A stretch of DNA of 64,000 nt from an uncultured Opitutia bacterium (GCA_903855995.1 CAIOAN010000007.1:186001-250000); one strand, 5' to 3'; numbered from the stretch's first letter, positions 53,601-61,011 are shown. Made by a program: numbers and translations. Notes: a model not told the origin generated them from the sequence alone.

Positions 53601-54165
53601 TTTGTTGCGTGCCTACCATGAAGCCAGGCCAGGCGATGCCTGCGCGGAAGTCCGCCTTGCCGTTGGAATCAAACACATCGCCGCGACAGCTGAATCTCAA
53701 CAGTGTGCCGTCTTCGAGTTTGATGCGACCGCTGGCGGCATAGGGCCCGAGGGAGAACGGCGGCAGGCGGGTCTTGGCAGGTGCGGCCGGAGTGGCGGCG
53801 GTCGCGGGCTTGCGGGTGGTCGCACGCGTGCCCAGGTCCAGTTCAAGTCCCTTCACTTCGAGACTGCTGAGCGCATAGGTTCCTCGGAGGATCGACCACA
53901 GCTGGGCTTCGCCTTTGATACTGGCGGCGGCGAATTGCGTGCCGTCTTCGAGTGTCAGATTGATGCCTTCGGCCGAAAAAGATCCGTCGAGCGATGCTTC
54001 GACGCGGGAGATAACGCCCTTGATTTTCGCATCGGCGAGGAGACCTTTGACGCGCAGTCCGAGAGGTTCCGGGCGGAGTTGAGATTCGATCCAGAGGAAG
54101 GTCGCTCCGATGAGGAGGGCAACGACGCCGACTGTCCAGAGAGTGATGCGAATAAAGCGAGACAT
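50614..54165 (-). CDS. Large AsmA-like (DUF3971/AsmA C-terminal) protein
   Basis: A 1183-residue protein with an N-terminal membrane anchor (IRITLWTVGVVALLIGATFLW, residues 5-25) and a long, mostly beta-strand periplasmic part with many LxxGxxxxxF and GxLxL repeats, ending in an AsmA-type C-terminal region. AsmA-like proteins form long lipid-carrying bridges between inner and outer membrane. The C-terminus is Ala/Pro/Thr/Lys-rich (KKRNPLGDLLKQLGK). Its stop overlaps the start of the FecCD permease gene. A terminator separates it from the VWA gene upstream. The family call rests on size, anchor and repeat pattern. Confidence 0.8.
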   Translation of the reverse strand: MSRFIRITLWTVGVVALLIGATFLWIESQLRPEPLGLRVKGLLADAKIKGVISRVEASLDGSFSAEGINLTLEDGTQFAAASIKGEAQLWSILRGTYALSSLEVKGLELDLGTRATTRKPATAATPAAPAKTRLPPFSLGPYAASGRIKLEDGTLLRFSCRGDVFDSNGKADFRAGIAWPGFMVGTQQTDPRGEIVLKADFRRPLGGNGLSPDDLTADIGSVQLELAAKDASPIAAGAISLSLTAAPTASKDGLGFRGLIKDSANRGAVQFTGAFAHGRTNVDTQLDVDPTRFGILSRELPDLHLSGQTSAELDGANWKVSTDLKASWTDLSKFSKSLRKNSTSEWSIKADAAGSNTTRALNHLAIAGNGISISMPQPLTWKGGLLPNDSSGASLTIVANDAELVALTPFLAMAGLTATSGHWTGEAAVSFADGQATVANIRTHSFKGLTIEQAGKILVRDIDAEVPLKSEDGAVTIGPFKVTCAAGDIASGSLTLRPGADGAWSVLANVNVGIVELASQPNWEELPVEKLKGIRINARVAVDRAAGKAPSVTSAEAGILRQGLNLLSLKLRQPLALDGTKPTGVLVEASARDLPLESLAAVVPGLKLSGDLKRADLVAGFKSEGLFVRTEGAPLAFIGTSVTWQNKLWVKECDLAASLDLLIGDNKNITIGFNKAELTSHGRTLAAGDISLGLNASGLGGTTLKLHGDLGELAGQPFAGPLNIVSGGQYSASADYAPSGEIAVTVNVDDVGLRQCVGRIKVAQIKGKYTPTANGLAAEGSFLMKATNVSSGKFTLTKASLGQRTDWQGTVAIDNVDVDDFLALVPKSAETTEEAKPEIVGKPDKKPFWENQTGSLKLSIGSANAYGIVARKILLKAEADEKAVKLTQLSGTVAEGTLSGRGQLAFVPTMSNGPYSLSATLNLNQLEIGSIAEAAPVIKDFLQGKVDASASLTSVCGTPAQLFSKLQVDTELNSKGGHIRAYGKEGSATSLAANKAGNVGELIGLGALLIGGNNSNSTASRIGTAMAAAAKLQKALGDFNYDTIAIKASRLASGTLKLDQADIRNATLHMTAKGSISADPKAPLTDWPILIDAQMRGTGDYASLFVALGYAAAPSKSDGLTDGPGVKVTGSINNIKTDLAAQLQQAIDRISSGSAQAAPSTQPQTPATKKRNPLGDLLKQLGK

Positions 54166-54204
54166 GGGGACGGCTGGTCATCTTGGGCGAGGGTTCGGGC
54201 CGGG

Positions 54205-54240
54205 CAACAAAAAGCCCGGCGGAATCGCTTCCGTCGGGCT
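54205..54240 (-). terminator. Terminator after the VWA gene
   Basis: On the minus strand AGCCCG/CGGGCT with an inner CGGAA/TTCCG pair, followed by TTTTGTTG. Confidence 0.85.
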
Positions 54241-54261
54241 GGTTTCAGGCGACTGGGCCGC

Positions 54262-55629
54262 TTATGCCTGCGGAGGCTGGCCGCCCTGCGGGGGCTTGGG
54301 CTTCGTGGCTCGGCCGTCGGCGCGTTTCCGGCGCAGGTAGATGGCCTTCATAGCCTCTGCGGTTTCATCGAGGCTGCTGCTGTGGCAGACCATCGAGGAG
54401 TGCTTGGACTGGCTCATCATGCGGGTGCGACCGTAGCGCATTTCCTTCATCGCCATGACGGCATCCTCATCGAGGAGTTCCTTGAGGTATTCAATCTTCT
54501 GCTTGGCCCAGTCCGAAAGACCTGGGCGATTCAAGAGGGTCTCGAACTCTTTCTTGGCCTCGGCAAATTTTCCGCGTCGAGCGAGCGACTCAATGAATTC
54601 AATCTTCTCCGCAACGAGGGCTTCCCCGACCACTGCGGCGACATCGGCGTCGGCGGGCAGGGTCGAGAACACGGCGAGATCGACTTCCGGAAGCGTGATC
54701 AGTTCGGGGCCGTATTTCACGACTTCACCCTCCTTGGTCGTCGCTTCGAAGTTGATGGCGGCGAGTGCATCGGCCTTGGCGAGGGCGCCGATCTTGAGTT
54801 CGACGACCGCGACGAGCGAGGCATCCCAGGGAAGGGTGCCGAGTTTACGAGTGATTGCGGCGCCGTTCTCAAGGATTTCGCCGACCAGACGGGCTTGGAC
54901 GTCGCTGCCGCCTTGTACGCTGACCTTCACCTGCCGCAGGAACGAGTTGGAGATGATGGCGAACTGTTCTTCAAAGGCCTCGTCGAGGTCGTCGGCGGTC
55001 TGGCCGAAATTCGCGACGCCTTCGCCAGCGGTGGCCATGCCGGCCATCAGCGATTCGTTGAAGCCATGGCCGAGGCCGACAGTCGAGGTCGTGATGCCCG
55101 CGCCGGCGGCTTTGCCCACTTGGGCGAAGATTTCCCGTTCATCGACCGTGCCCTGGTTGGCTTGGCCGTCGCTCAAGAGGATGACTCGGGCGATGCGGTC
55201 TTTGCGGGTAAAGGGGGCGAGTTGTTTGACGCCTTCCTCCCAGCCGCCGAAGAGGTTGGTCGAGCCACGGGCCTCAATCGCCTTGATGCGCTGGACGAGG
55301 GCTTCGCGGTCAGTGACAGCCGTGAGCGGCTGAACGACCTCGATGCGGTCGTCGAACGCCACGATAGTCACGCGGTCATCGGAGCGGAGGCCGCGCACGA
55401 TGCGAACGGCGCTTTCGAGGGCAGCTTCGATCTGGCGGCCGGACATCGAACTCGAGCGGTCGATGACCAGCGCGAGGTCGAGGGGCGCACGGGGGGTGTT
55501 GCCGAGATCAGCCGGTTTGGCGGGGGCGACGATACGGACGAGAATATGCGTCGCATCAGCGGCGGTACGGAGGAAGCCCTTCTTCAGGGGGAGGATTTCA
55601 ATCTTCGGTTGGTTCATGGGAGCAATCAT
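54262..55629 (-). CDS. Cytosolic VWA-domain protein
   Basis: A 455-residue protein without a signal peptide. The VWA (integrin I-like) domain spans about residues 45-240, with a complete MIDAS: DRSSSMSG, ARGSTNLFGG and ILLSDGQANQG. A beta-rich middle part and a C-terminal helical, then Lys/Pro/Gln-rich tail (ATKPKPPQGGQPPQA) follow. Similar 'Ca-activated chloride channel-like' VWA proteins exist in many bacteria without a clear role. The ATG at 55629 was chosen: a candidate promoter ends 8 nt before it and AGGGGG lies just upstream; ATG at 55617 is the alternative. The MerR-like regulator gene ends 88 nt upstream. Confidence 0.8.
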   Translation of the reverse strand: MIAPMNQPKIEILPLKKGFLRTAADATHILVRIVAPAKPADLGNTPRAPLDLALVIDRSSSMSGRQIEAALESAVRIVRGLRSDDRVTIVAFDDRIEVVQPLTAVTDREALVQRIKAIEARGSTNLFGGWEEGVKQLAPFTRKDRIARVILLSDGQANQGTVDEREIFAQVGKAAGAGITTSTVGLGHGFNESLMAGMATAGEGVANFGQTADDLDEAFEEQFAIISNSFLRQVKVSVQGGSDVQARLVGEILENGAAITRKLGTLPWDASLVAVVELKIGALAKADALAAINFEATTKEGEVVKYGPELITLPEVDLAVFSTLPADADVAAVVGEALVAEKIEFIESLARRGKFAEAKKEFETLLNRPGLSDWAKQKIEYLKELLDEDAVMAMKEMRYGRTRMMSQSKHSSMVCHSSSLDETAEAMKAIYLRRKRADGRATKPKPPQGGQPPQA

Positions 55630-55637
55630 TGGCCCCC

Positions 55638-55666
55638 TACTGTCACCAAGGCCTGATAAATGTCAA
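55638..55666 (-). promoter_or_regulatory. Candidate VWA-gene promoter with TGACA repeats
   Basis: On the minus strand TTGACA (55666-55661), 17 nt, ACAGTA (55643-55638), 8 nt, ATG. TGACA occurs three times here (plus-strand TGTCA at 55641, 55661 and 55710), two of them overlapping the -35 and -10 boxes and set 20 bp apart; AACACCA is also repeated (55665, 55694). These could be operators. Confidence 0.5.
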
Positions 55667-55717
55667 CACCAAGGTAGTATCTTTCATAAAATTAACACCA
55701 CTAGGTTACTGTCATAA

Positions 55718-56554
55718 TTATAAATAGTTCTTCATTAAGGCGTTACTGAAATTATCCACAATTTCTAGCAGTTCCTCTCTGGTCGGTTTGGCCCGGCTAT
55801 CTATATTGAAGTGAGCTTCGCACCAATGGGTGAGCCTTAATCTGGTCCACCTTTCGCGCTTTGGCTCATCGCCTCGGGAGCTCGGATTGAAGGCAATTAA
55901 CTGGTTAAAGAGTTCGCGGGCCTCGGGAGAGATGTCGGGCCGTATCAACTCCTTTTTGATCATGTAGCGAAACGCTTCGGCGGGGCTTTCCGTTTCGGAG
56001 ACTTGGCGTAGCTGATGTCCCAGGGTGTAGGAGCGTGGGCGTGCCGGCTGAGCGTCCTGGTCGGCGTAATCCGAGCTCAGGGAGTGGCGGAGGGCGGAGC
56101 GTTTATGAAGGACGGTACTCTCGGAGACGCTCATGCTTCGTCCCTGCGATTCAAGTCCCATCGACTCGGTGGTGCTAAGGGTTTTGAAGAAAAGCTTTTC
56201 CGCCTCGGTGGGCGTGGCTAATTCATCGATTAACTCATTCAGGCGAGAGAGAGCCGTGTTCTCTTTGAGCAGATTCCGAATGCGGTCCAGATCCCAGCCG
56301 CGTTCGGCGAGGAGGCGAGCCAGCAGCAGTTGCCGAACTTGAAGGGGGCCGAAGTTGGCCTTGCGCCGATCATCTAGTGCCCGCTCGGGCTTGGAAAGCA
56401 GGCCCTCGTAGGCGTAGAAACGGACGAGACGTTCGGTTGATCGGTGGCGATCGCCGAAGCCTAATTCGGCAAGTTTCTCGCTGACAAAGGCAGCCAGGTC
56501 TTCGGCGGTGCCGAGGAATTCGGCATCATTAAGACGTGCAGATATTTTTATCAT
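55718..56554 (-). CDS. MerR-like transcriptional regulator
   Basis: A 278-residue protein from the ATG at 56554 (MIKISARLNDAEF). This start was chosen because a good promoter (TTGCCA-N18-TATGCT) lies inside the longer open frame and ends 16 nt before this ATG. A MerR-type winged helix lies near residues 40-100 (STERLVRFYAYEGLL..., then GPLQVRQLLLARLLAERGWDLDRIRNLL). The C-terminal half (about 130-278) is helical and unfamiliar and may bind an effector or partner. It is directly upstream of the VWA gene in the same direction; their promoters share TGACA-type sites, which suggests it controls both. Confidence 0.72.
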   Translation of the reverse strand: MIKISARLNDAEFLGTAEDLAAFVSEKLAELGFGDRHRSTERLVRFYAYEGLLSKPERALDDRRKANFGPLQVRQLLLARLLAERGWDLDRIRNLLKENTALSRLNELIDELATPTEAEKLFFKTLSTTESMGLESQGRSMSVSESTVLHKRSALRHSLSSDYADQDAQPARPRSYTLGHQLRQVSETESPAEAFRYMIKKELIRPDISPEARELFNQLIAFNPSSRGDEPKRERWTRLRLTHWCEAHFNIDSRAKPTREELLEIVDNFSNALMKNYL

Positions 56555-56567
56555 CGGATTTAATACC

Positions 56568-56600
56568 GACAGCATAGTGTCAGCATTCAGGGCGTGGCAA
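56568..56600 (-). promoter_or_regulatory. Promoter and operator of the MerR-like gene
   Basis: On the minus strand TTGCCA (56600-56595), 18 nt, TATGCT (56576-56571). GACA-N6-TGTC (56581-56568) is an inverted repeat lying across the -10 box, as expected for autoregulation. Confidence 0.55.
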
Positions 56601-56649
56601 CCCTGGAGTGCCTTTGTTTCCAAGTGTTTTGCCCTAGGCTTGCGTTACT

Positions 56650-56687
56650 TGACCAAAGAAGAAGGCCGTCCGAAATCGGACGGCCTT
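56650..56687 (-). terminator. Terminator after the first ammonium transporter gene
   Basis: On the minus strand AAGGCCGTCCG/CGGACGGCCTT (11 bp, 4-nt loop) followed by CTTCTTTGG. Confidence 0.8.
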
Positions 56688-56712
56688 CGAGCCGGCTCCC
56701 TTGGAGGGGAGA

Positions 56713-58266
56713 TCAGGAGTTGTGGTTGTAGCCTTCTTCGCCGTGGTCCGAGATATCAAGGCCGCGAGCTTCGTCTTCTTCGCTCGGGCGGAGACCCACG
56801 ATGGCCTTGACCAAGTAGGCGAGGATCAGGGTTCCGAGGAGGGAGAGCACCAAGGTGACTCCGATGGCCTTGAACTGTTCATTCACCAGGGTCTTGCCCA
56901 CGATGTCCTTGAGGTTCGTCGTGAGGTTGCTGTTGGCGTCGGCCGTGGCGCAGATGCCGGTCACGATGGCACCGAGGGTGCCGCCCACTGCGTGGACCCC
57001 GAAGGTGTCGAGAGCGTCATCGTAGCCGAGCTTGGACTTCAGGTAGACCACTGCGAGGAAGGGCACTACGCCGGCGAGCACACCAATCAGGACGGCTGAG
57101 CTGGCGGACACGAAGCCCGCAGCGGGGGTGATTACGACTAGGCCGGCGACGGCACCCGAGCAGAAGCCCAAGATGCTGGCGTGCTTGCGGAGGATCCATT
57201 CAAGCGAAGCCCAGGTGAAGGCGCCGACCGCAGCGGCCAGCGTGGTGGTGGTGAAGGCCTGCGCACCCACGACGTCGGCGGCGAGCGCCGAGCCGGCGTT
57301 GAAGCCGTACCAACCCACCCAGAGCATTCCAGTGCCGACCGCGCAGAGCACCATGCTGTGAGGCGCCATGGTCTTCTTGCCGAAACCAATACGGGGTCCG
57401 AGGATCAAGCAGAGGAGCAGGGCGGACCAGCCGGAGGTCATGTGCACCACCGTGCCACCCGCGAAGTCGATCGCCTTGATAGAAGCCTTGGCGTTCCAGA
57501 CACCGTTCATGTCGCCGGTAATGCCCCAGATGGCGTGGGCCATCGGGAAGTAGACGATGAACATCCAGCCGAGCATGAAGAGCATCACGGCGGAGAACTT
57601 CATACGTTCAGCGATGGCACCCACGATCAGGGCCGGGGTGATGATCGCGAACATCAGCTGGTACATCGAGAAGACGTTCTGCGAGACCCAGAAGGCGTAG
57701 TCGGTGTTCGGGGCGGAGGTGACATCCTTCAGGAAGAAGTATTCGCTGCCGCCGAAGAAGTGACCGAGGAAGGTTCCGTCGAAGCTCTTACCGAACACGA
57801 GGGAGTAGCCGACGGCCCACCAGAGCACGGTGACCAGGCCGGCAAGCCCGAAGCACTGGGCTACGACGGAGAGTACGTTCTTCGCGCGGACCAAGCCTCC
57901 GTAAAAGAGGAACAGACCGGGAAGAGTCATGAAGAGAACCAGCGCGGCGCTGATCATCATGAAGGCGTTATGGCCCGGTCCGGGGGTCTGCGCCGCAGGG
58001 GTCGTGAGGCCGGCTGGGATGGTCGCATTGCCATCCTTATCCTTGGGGCCAGTCTTCAGCGGAGCCGTAGGATCTCCGTTGGAGAGATAGGCCTCGATGC
58101 CGGCTAAGCGCTGCTCGAGGGAGGGCGCGGGCGGCGGCGGCGGAGTCTTGGCCGCCTCGACGGCGGGGGCCGCCGCAGGTGCGGCGGCGGGGGCGTTCTG
58201 CGCGGACGACAGGTAGGGCACTGCCGCCAGAGCGAGGATGGTGAGAGTTCGTAGCAGGGAGTTCAT
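56713..58266 (-). CDS. Ammonium transporter (Amt) with extended exported N-terminus
   Basis: A 517-residue Amt/MEP/Rh channel for ammonium. Residues 1-20 form a signal peptide (MNSLLRTLTILALAAVPYLSS), followed by an Ala/Pro linker and a periplasmic segment (SLEQRLAGIEAYLSNGDPTAPLK) before the eleven-helix core (from about residue 95: HNAFMMISAALVLFMTLPGLFLFYGGLVRAKNVL). The twin pore histidines are in VHMTSGWSALLL and DTFGVHAVGGTLGA. Its promoter is of the sigma-54 type, 15 nt before the ATG, so it should respond to nitrogen limitation. No glnK/PII gene is adjacent. The second copy lies 142 nt upstream. Confidence 0.93.
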   Translation of the reverse strand: MNSLLRTLTILALAAVPYLSSAQNAPAAAPAAAPAVEAAKTPPPPPAPSLEQRLAGIEAYLSNGDPTAPLKTGPKDKDGNATIPAGLTTPAAQTPGPGHNAFMMISAALVLFMTLPGLFLFYGGLVRAKNVLSVVAQCFGLAGLVTVLWWAVGYSLVFGKSFDGTFLGHFFGGSEYFFLKDVTSAPNTDYAFWVSQNVFSMYQLMFAIITPALIVGAIAERMKFSAVMLFMLGWMFIVYFPMAHAIWGITGDMNGVWNAKASIKAIDFAGGTVVHMTSGWSALLLCLILGPRIGFGKKTMAPHSMVLCAVGTGMLWVGWYGFNAGSALAADVVGAQAFTTTTLAAAVGAFTWASLEWILRKHASILGFCSGAVAGLVVITPAAGFVSASSAVLIGVLAGVVPFLAVVYLKSKLGYDDALDTFGVHAVGGTLGAIVTGICATADANSNLTTNLKDIVGKTLVNEQFKAIGVTLVLSLLGTLILAYLVKAIVGLRPSEEDEARGLDISDHGEEGYNHNS

Positions 58267-58281
58267 GGCGAGAGGTCATTC

Positions 58282-58296
58282 GCAACCCCCGTGCCA
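58282..58296 (-). promoter_or_regulatory. Sigma-54 promoter of the first amt gene
   Basis: On the minus strand TGGCAC (58296-58291), 5 nt (GGGGG), TTGC (58285-58282): an exact match to the -24/-12 consensus TGGCAC-N5-TTGC, with 10 nt between GG and GC. It is 15 nt from the GC to the ATG at 58266. Confidence 0.82.
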
Positions 58297-58319
58297 ACAC
58301 CCCTGATTAGAAACTAACC

Positions 58320-58340
58320 CTGATTTGTGCTTAAAATCAG
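58320..58340 (-). other. Hairpin between the two amt genes
   Basis: On the minus strand CTGATTT/AAATCAG with a 7-nt loop, after amt2 and before the amt1 promoter; no proper T-run follows. A TGCACC half-site like those bound by NtrC lies at 58355-58360. Confidence 0.4.
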
Positions 58341-58407
58341 ACGCATTCAGCCCGTGCACCTGCTTTTTTTCGAGCAAGTCGCTTCTTCGGCATCACTCCG
58401 AGCCACC

Positions 58408-59685
58408 TTAATTATGATTATAGCCTTCTTCGCCGTGGTCAGCGATGTCCAGTCCCTGGGCCTCGCCTTCCTCCGTTACCCGGAGTCCGATTGATTTAGA
58501 CACGATTTTTGCGATCAGCCAGGTCATCGCCAAGGAGAGGAGGATGCAGAGAGCCATCGCCATTAGCTGTCCTTTGAGAAGGCCTTTCGAAATCAATTCA
58601 CCGCCGGCGCTATTGGCTTGGGCACTCATGAGCAGGGCGGTGGCCAGGGCGCCGATAGTGCCACCTATTCCGTGCACGCCAAAGGTGTCGAGGGCATCAT
58701 CGTAACCGAACTTCGGTTTCAGCACGGAGCAGGCCCAGTAAGAAACGGAGCCGGCGAGGATGCCAATGAACACGGCCGACATTCCCGAAACAAAGCCGGC
58801 AGCATTCGTGATGGTGGCAAGCCCAGCGATCGCACCCGAGCAAAGGCCCAGCACCGAAGGCTTTCCGCGGTGGAGTTTCTCAATGGCCGCCCAGGCGAGC
58901 GTCGCCGCGGCCGCCCCGAGGGTCGTGGTCAGGAAAGCCTGGATCGCGACCCCGTCAGCCGCCAAGGCGGAGCCGGCGTTGAAGCCATACCAGCCAGCCC
59001 AGAGTAAGCCCGTGCCTGCGACGCAAAGCACCATGCTGTGCGGCGTCATCGGGCGCTTGCCGAAGCCCGCGCGCGGGCCGACGAGGATGCAGAGGAGGAG
59101 GGCGGACCAGCCAGAGGTCATGTGGACGACGATTCCTCCGGCGAAGTCCGCGGCCTTGAAGGGCGCATCCGGATTGGCGAGCCCGGCGAAGGCCCCGCTC
59201 GCGCCCCAGACGGCGTGAGCGACCGGATAATAGACAAGGACGGTCCAAAGCGCCGAGAAGAATAGCACCGCCGAGAACTTCATCCTTTCGGCGACGGCAC
59301 CAATAATAAGTGCCGGGGTAATCGCCGCGAACATCGCTTGGAAGAGTCCGAAGGTTGCACCGGAGATTCGGGGTTCGTAGCTGCTTGATCCAGCACCGAG
59401 TCCGGCAAAGCCGAAATTCTCAGAGCCACCGAAGATGTGCCCGAGGCCTGAACCTTTGAAGCTGGTACCAAAGACCAGGCTGTAACCGAAGGCCCACCAC
59501 ATGAGAACTCCCAGCGCGGTCAGCGCCAGGCATTGGGCGGCGATGGAGAGCACGTTTTTACTGCGCACCAAGCCGCCATAGAATAGGAAGAGGCCCGGAA
59601 TACACATCATGAGCACCAGTGCCGTGCTCACGAGAACCCAGGCGTTATCGCCGGCAGTGGGGGAGGGGGTGGCAAAAATAAGCAT
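58408..59685 (-). CDS. Second ammonium transporter (Amt)
   Basis: A 425-residue Amt without the long N-terminal extension of its neighbour; the ATG at 59685 (MLIFATPSPTAGDNAWVLVSTALVLMM) leads straight into the first core segment. Twin pore histidines are in VHMTSGWSALLL and DTFGVHGIGGTIGA. It is clearly a paralogue of the downstream copy. A sigma-54 promoter lies 15 nt upstream. Both ORFs end in the same EExExGLDxxDHGEEGYNHN-type tail, a shared C-terminal element. Confidence 0.92.
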   Translation of the reverse strand: MLIFATPSPTAGDNAWVLVSTALVLMMCIPGLFLFYGGLVRSKNVLSIAAQCLALTALGVLMWWAFGYSLVFGTSFKGSGLGHIFGGSENFGFAGLGAGSSSYEPRISGATFGLFQAMFAAITPALIIGAVAERMKFSAVLFFSALWTVLVYYPVAHAVWGASGAFAGLANPDAPFKAADFAGGIVVHMTSGWSALLLCILVGPRAGFGKRPMTPHSMVLCVAGTGLLWAGWYGFNAGSALAADGVAIQAFLTTTLGAAAATLAWAAIEKLHRGKPSVLGLCSGAIAGLATITNAAGFVSGMSAVFIGILAGSVSYWACSVLKPKFGYDDALDTFGVHGIGGTIGALATALLMSAQANSAGGELISKGLLKGQLMAMALCILLSLAMTWLIAKIVSKSIGLRVTEEGEAQGLDIADHGEEGYNHN

Positions 59686-59700
59686 GATGCTTTTTATTAA

Positions 59701-59715
59701 GCAAAATCTATGCCA
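59701..59715 (-). promoter_or_regulatory. Sigma-54 promoter of the second amt gene
   Basis: On the minus strand TGGCAT (59715-59710), 5 nt, TTGC (59704-59701), again with exactly 10 nt between GG and GC and 15 nt from the GC to the ATG at 59685. An inverted repeat CAAGC-N5-GCTTG (59730-59744) lies just upstream. Confidence 0.75.
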
Positions 59716-59789
59716 CTTTTTAGTCAGTCCAAGCAACTCGCTTGCTATCGGGGGATTACGGTTTATTTTAAATTTAACCCTCCTAAGGT

Positions 59790-60683
59790 ATGATTGATTT
59801 TAAGCAAATTGCTCTAGTTTGTGCATGCTATTCTTCGGCATACGCCGCAGATGCCCCCGCCGCCGCCAAGGATTGGCTGGTGATTACCGATTGGCAGTAT
59901 CGGGGCGACGATTTCGTTTCCCATGCGGGCGGAGTGTCGGGCGAATATGGCCGCTCACGGAGCGGTGCGGAATTGATTTATCAGACGAATACGCAGGCGG
60001 TAGATTTGGAATGGTATCGTTACCAGAGCCGGTTCAGCGGCGCCATTGCTGGCACGGATCGTTCTTACGGCTCGGTTACCGACGTCATGCTCACGGGCTT
60101 CAAGCAGTGGGATTGGAACCAGAAATACGGCGTGGAACTCATTTACGCGCTTGAGGGAGCGGCCGAAGACGGTGTGGGCCTGGGGTCAGGGAAGCGCTGG
60201 GGCTTGGGGGGTGCCGTCCGCTGGCGTCCCGATGCGGAGACCGATGTCGCCCTCGGGATTCTGCTCGAGGACCGGCTGGAGGCTTCGGTTCTCCCCATTC
60301 CTTATGTTAAGGCGATCTGGCGCCCATGTAAGTTCGCAGAAGTCGAACTCCGGGCCACGGGTCTGCAGAATGGCCTGATCATCCGGGGCTTCGTCACCGA
60401 AGATCGCGCGACGACGGTCGATTTCACCGTCGCGTATGAGACCATGAATTTCCAGCTCACCCCGAGCACGACCTACGGCTCGCGTGCGGTTGCCATCGGC
60501 GAGGTCCCGTTTCGCCTCGGCGTCACCCAGTTTCTCGAGAAGAGCGGAACTTGGTTCGTGCGCGGAAGCGCCGAGTGGGTGCCTTTTGCACGACAGACTT
60601 TCCGCCATGAAGGCCTGAGCGAGGCCGCTTTCCAGCCGGGAGCGAGTTGGGGCTTGGCGGCTCGATTCGGGGCCCGCTTCTAG
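59790..60683 (+). CDS. Outer-membrane beta-barrel protein
   Basis: A 297-residue protein divergent from the second amt gene. An N-terminal signal region (residues 1-20) is followed by a run of alternating hydrophobic strands (for example SGAELIYQTNTQAVDLEWYRYQS, ATTVDFTVAYETMNFQLTPS, GTWFVRGSAEWVPFARQ) and a C-terminal Phe (LAARFGARF), the mark of outer-membrane barrels assembled by BAM. Count and length suit about fourteen to sixteen strands. The family may be a small uncharacterised barrel group; the substrate is unknown. Sharing a regulatory region with a sigma-54 amt gene suggests a nitrogen-related role, but only as an inference. Confidence 0.72.
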   Translation: MIDFKQIALVCACYSSAYAADAPAAAKDWLVITDWQYRGDDFVSHAGGVSGEYGRSRSGAELIYQTNTQAVDLEWYRYQSRFSGAIAGTDRSYGSVTDVMLTGFKQWDWNQKYGVELIYALEGAAEDGVGLGSGKRWGLGGAVRWRPDAETDVALGILLEDRLEASVLPIPYVKAIWRPCKFAEVELRATGLQNGLIIRGFVTEDRATTVDFTVAYETMNFQLTPSTTYGSRAVAIGEVPFRLGVTQFLEKSGTWFVRGSAEWVPFARQTFRHEGLSEAAFQPGASWGLAARFGARF

Positions 60684-60762
60684 TCATCGGGCTCAGAGCT
60701 GACGCGCGGATAAGGCGTGGAATAAGAGCAGGGCGAGGACGAAGCTCATCGGTCGATCGCCG

Positions 60763-61011
60763 TCAGGCCGCCCCCAGCCATTCGTCGCGTCGGGCGATGG
60801 CGACTTCCAGGTCATGCGTCGACAGCGAACGCCGCACCCGGCGCTTGGTGAAGTCGGGCAGGTGTTCGGTGTAGTGCAACCACCAGGTGCCGTTGTTATT
60901 CCAGAGGTGGTGCAGACGGTTTTCCGCGCTGACTCGAATGGAAATCCGGGCGGCGTTCGGCTGGTTGTTTTCGTGGGTGTTGATCATGGCGGCGGTGAAA
61001 GAGGCGCGCAT
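60763..61011 (-). CDS. Small protein resembling a tyrosine-recombinase arm-binding segment
   Basis: An 82-residue protein from ATG 61011 (other starts at 61014 and 60987). The C-terminal half, LWNNNGTWWLHYTEHLPDFTKRRVRRSLSTHDLEVAIARRDEWLG, resembles the N-terminal arm/core-binding part of phage-type tyrosine recombinases (basic, with 'RVRRSLxTxDLxxA'), but there is no catalytic domain. It may be a stand-alone DNA-binding protein or a remnant. I recall similar short proteins in related genomes, not verified. No repeats or attachment site are visible around it. Function unknown. Confidence 0.55.
   Translation of the reverse strand: MRASFTAAMINTHENNQPNAARISIRVSAENRLHHLWNNNGTWWLHYTEHLPDFTKRRVRRSLSTHDLEVAIARRDEWLGAA

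Noticed and set aside
53602-55656. 684-codon plus-strand frame across the AsmA and VWA genes
   Set aside because: It spans the end of one recognised minus-strand gene, a terminator and another recognised gene; composition is that of a shadow frame, without start signal or family motif.
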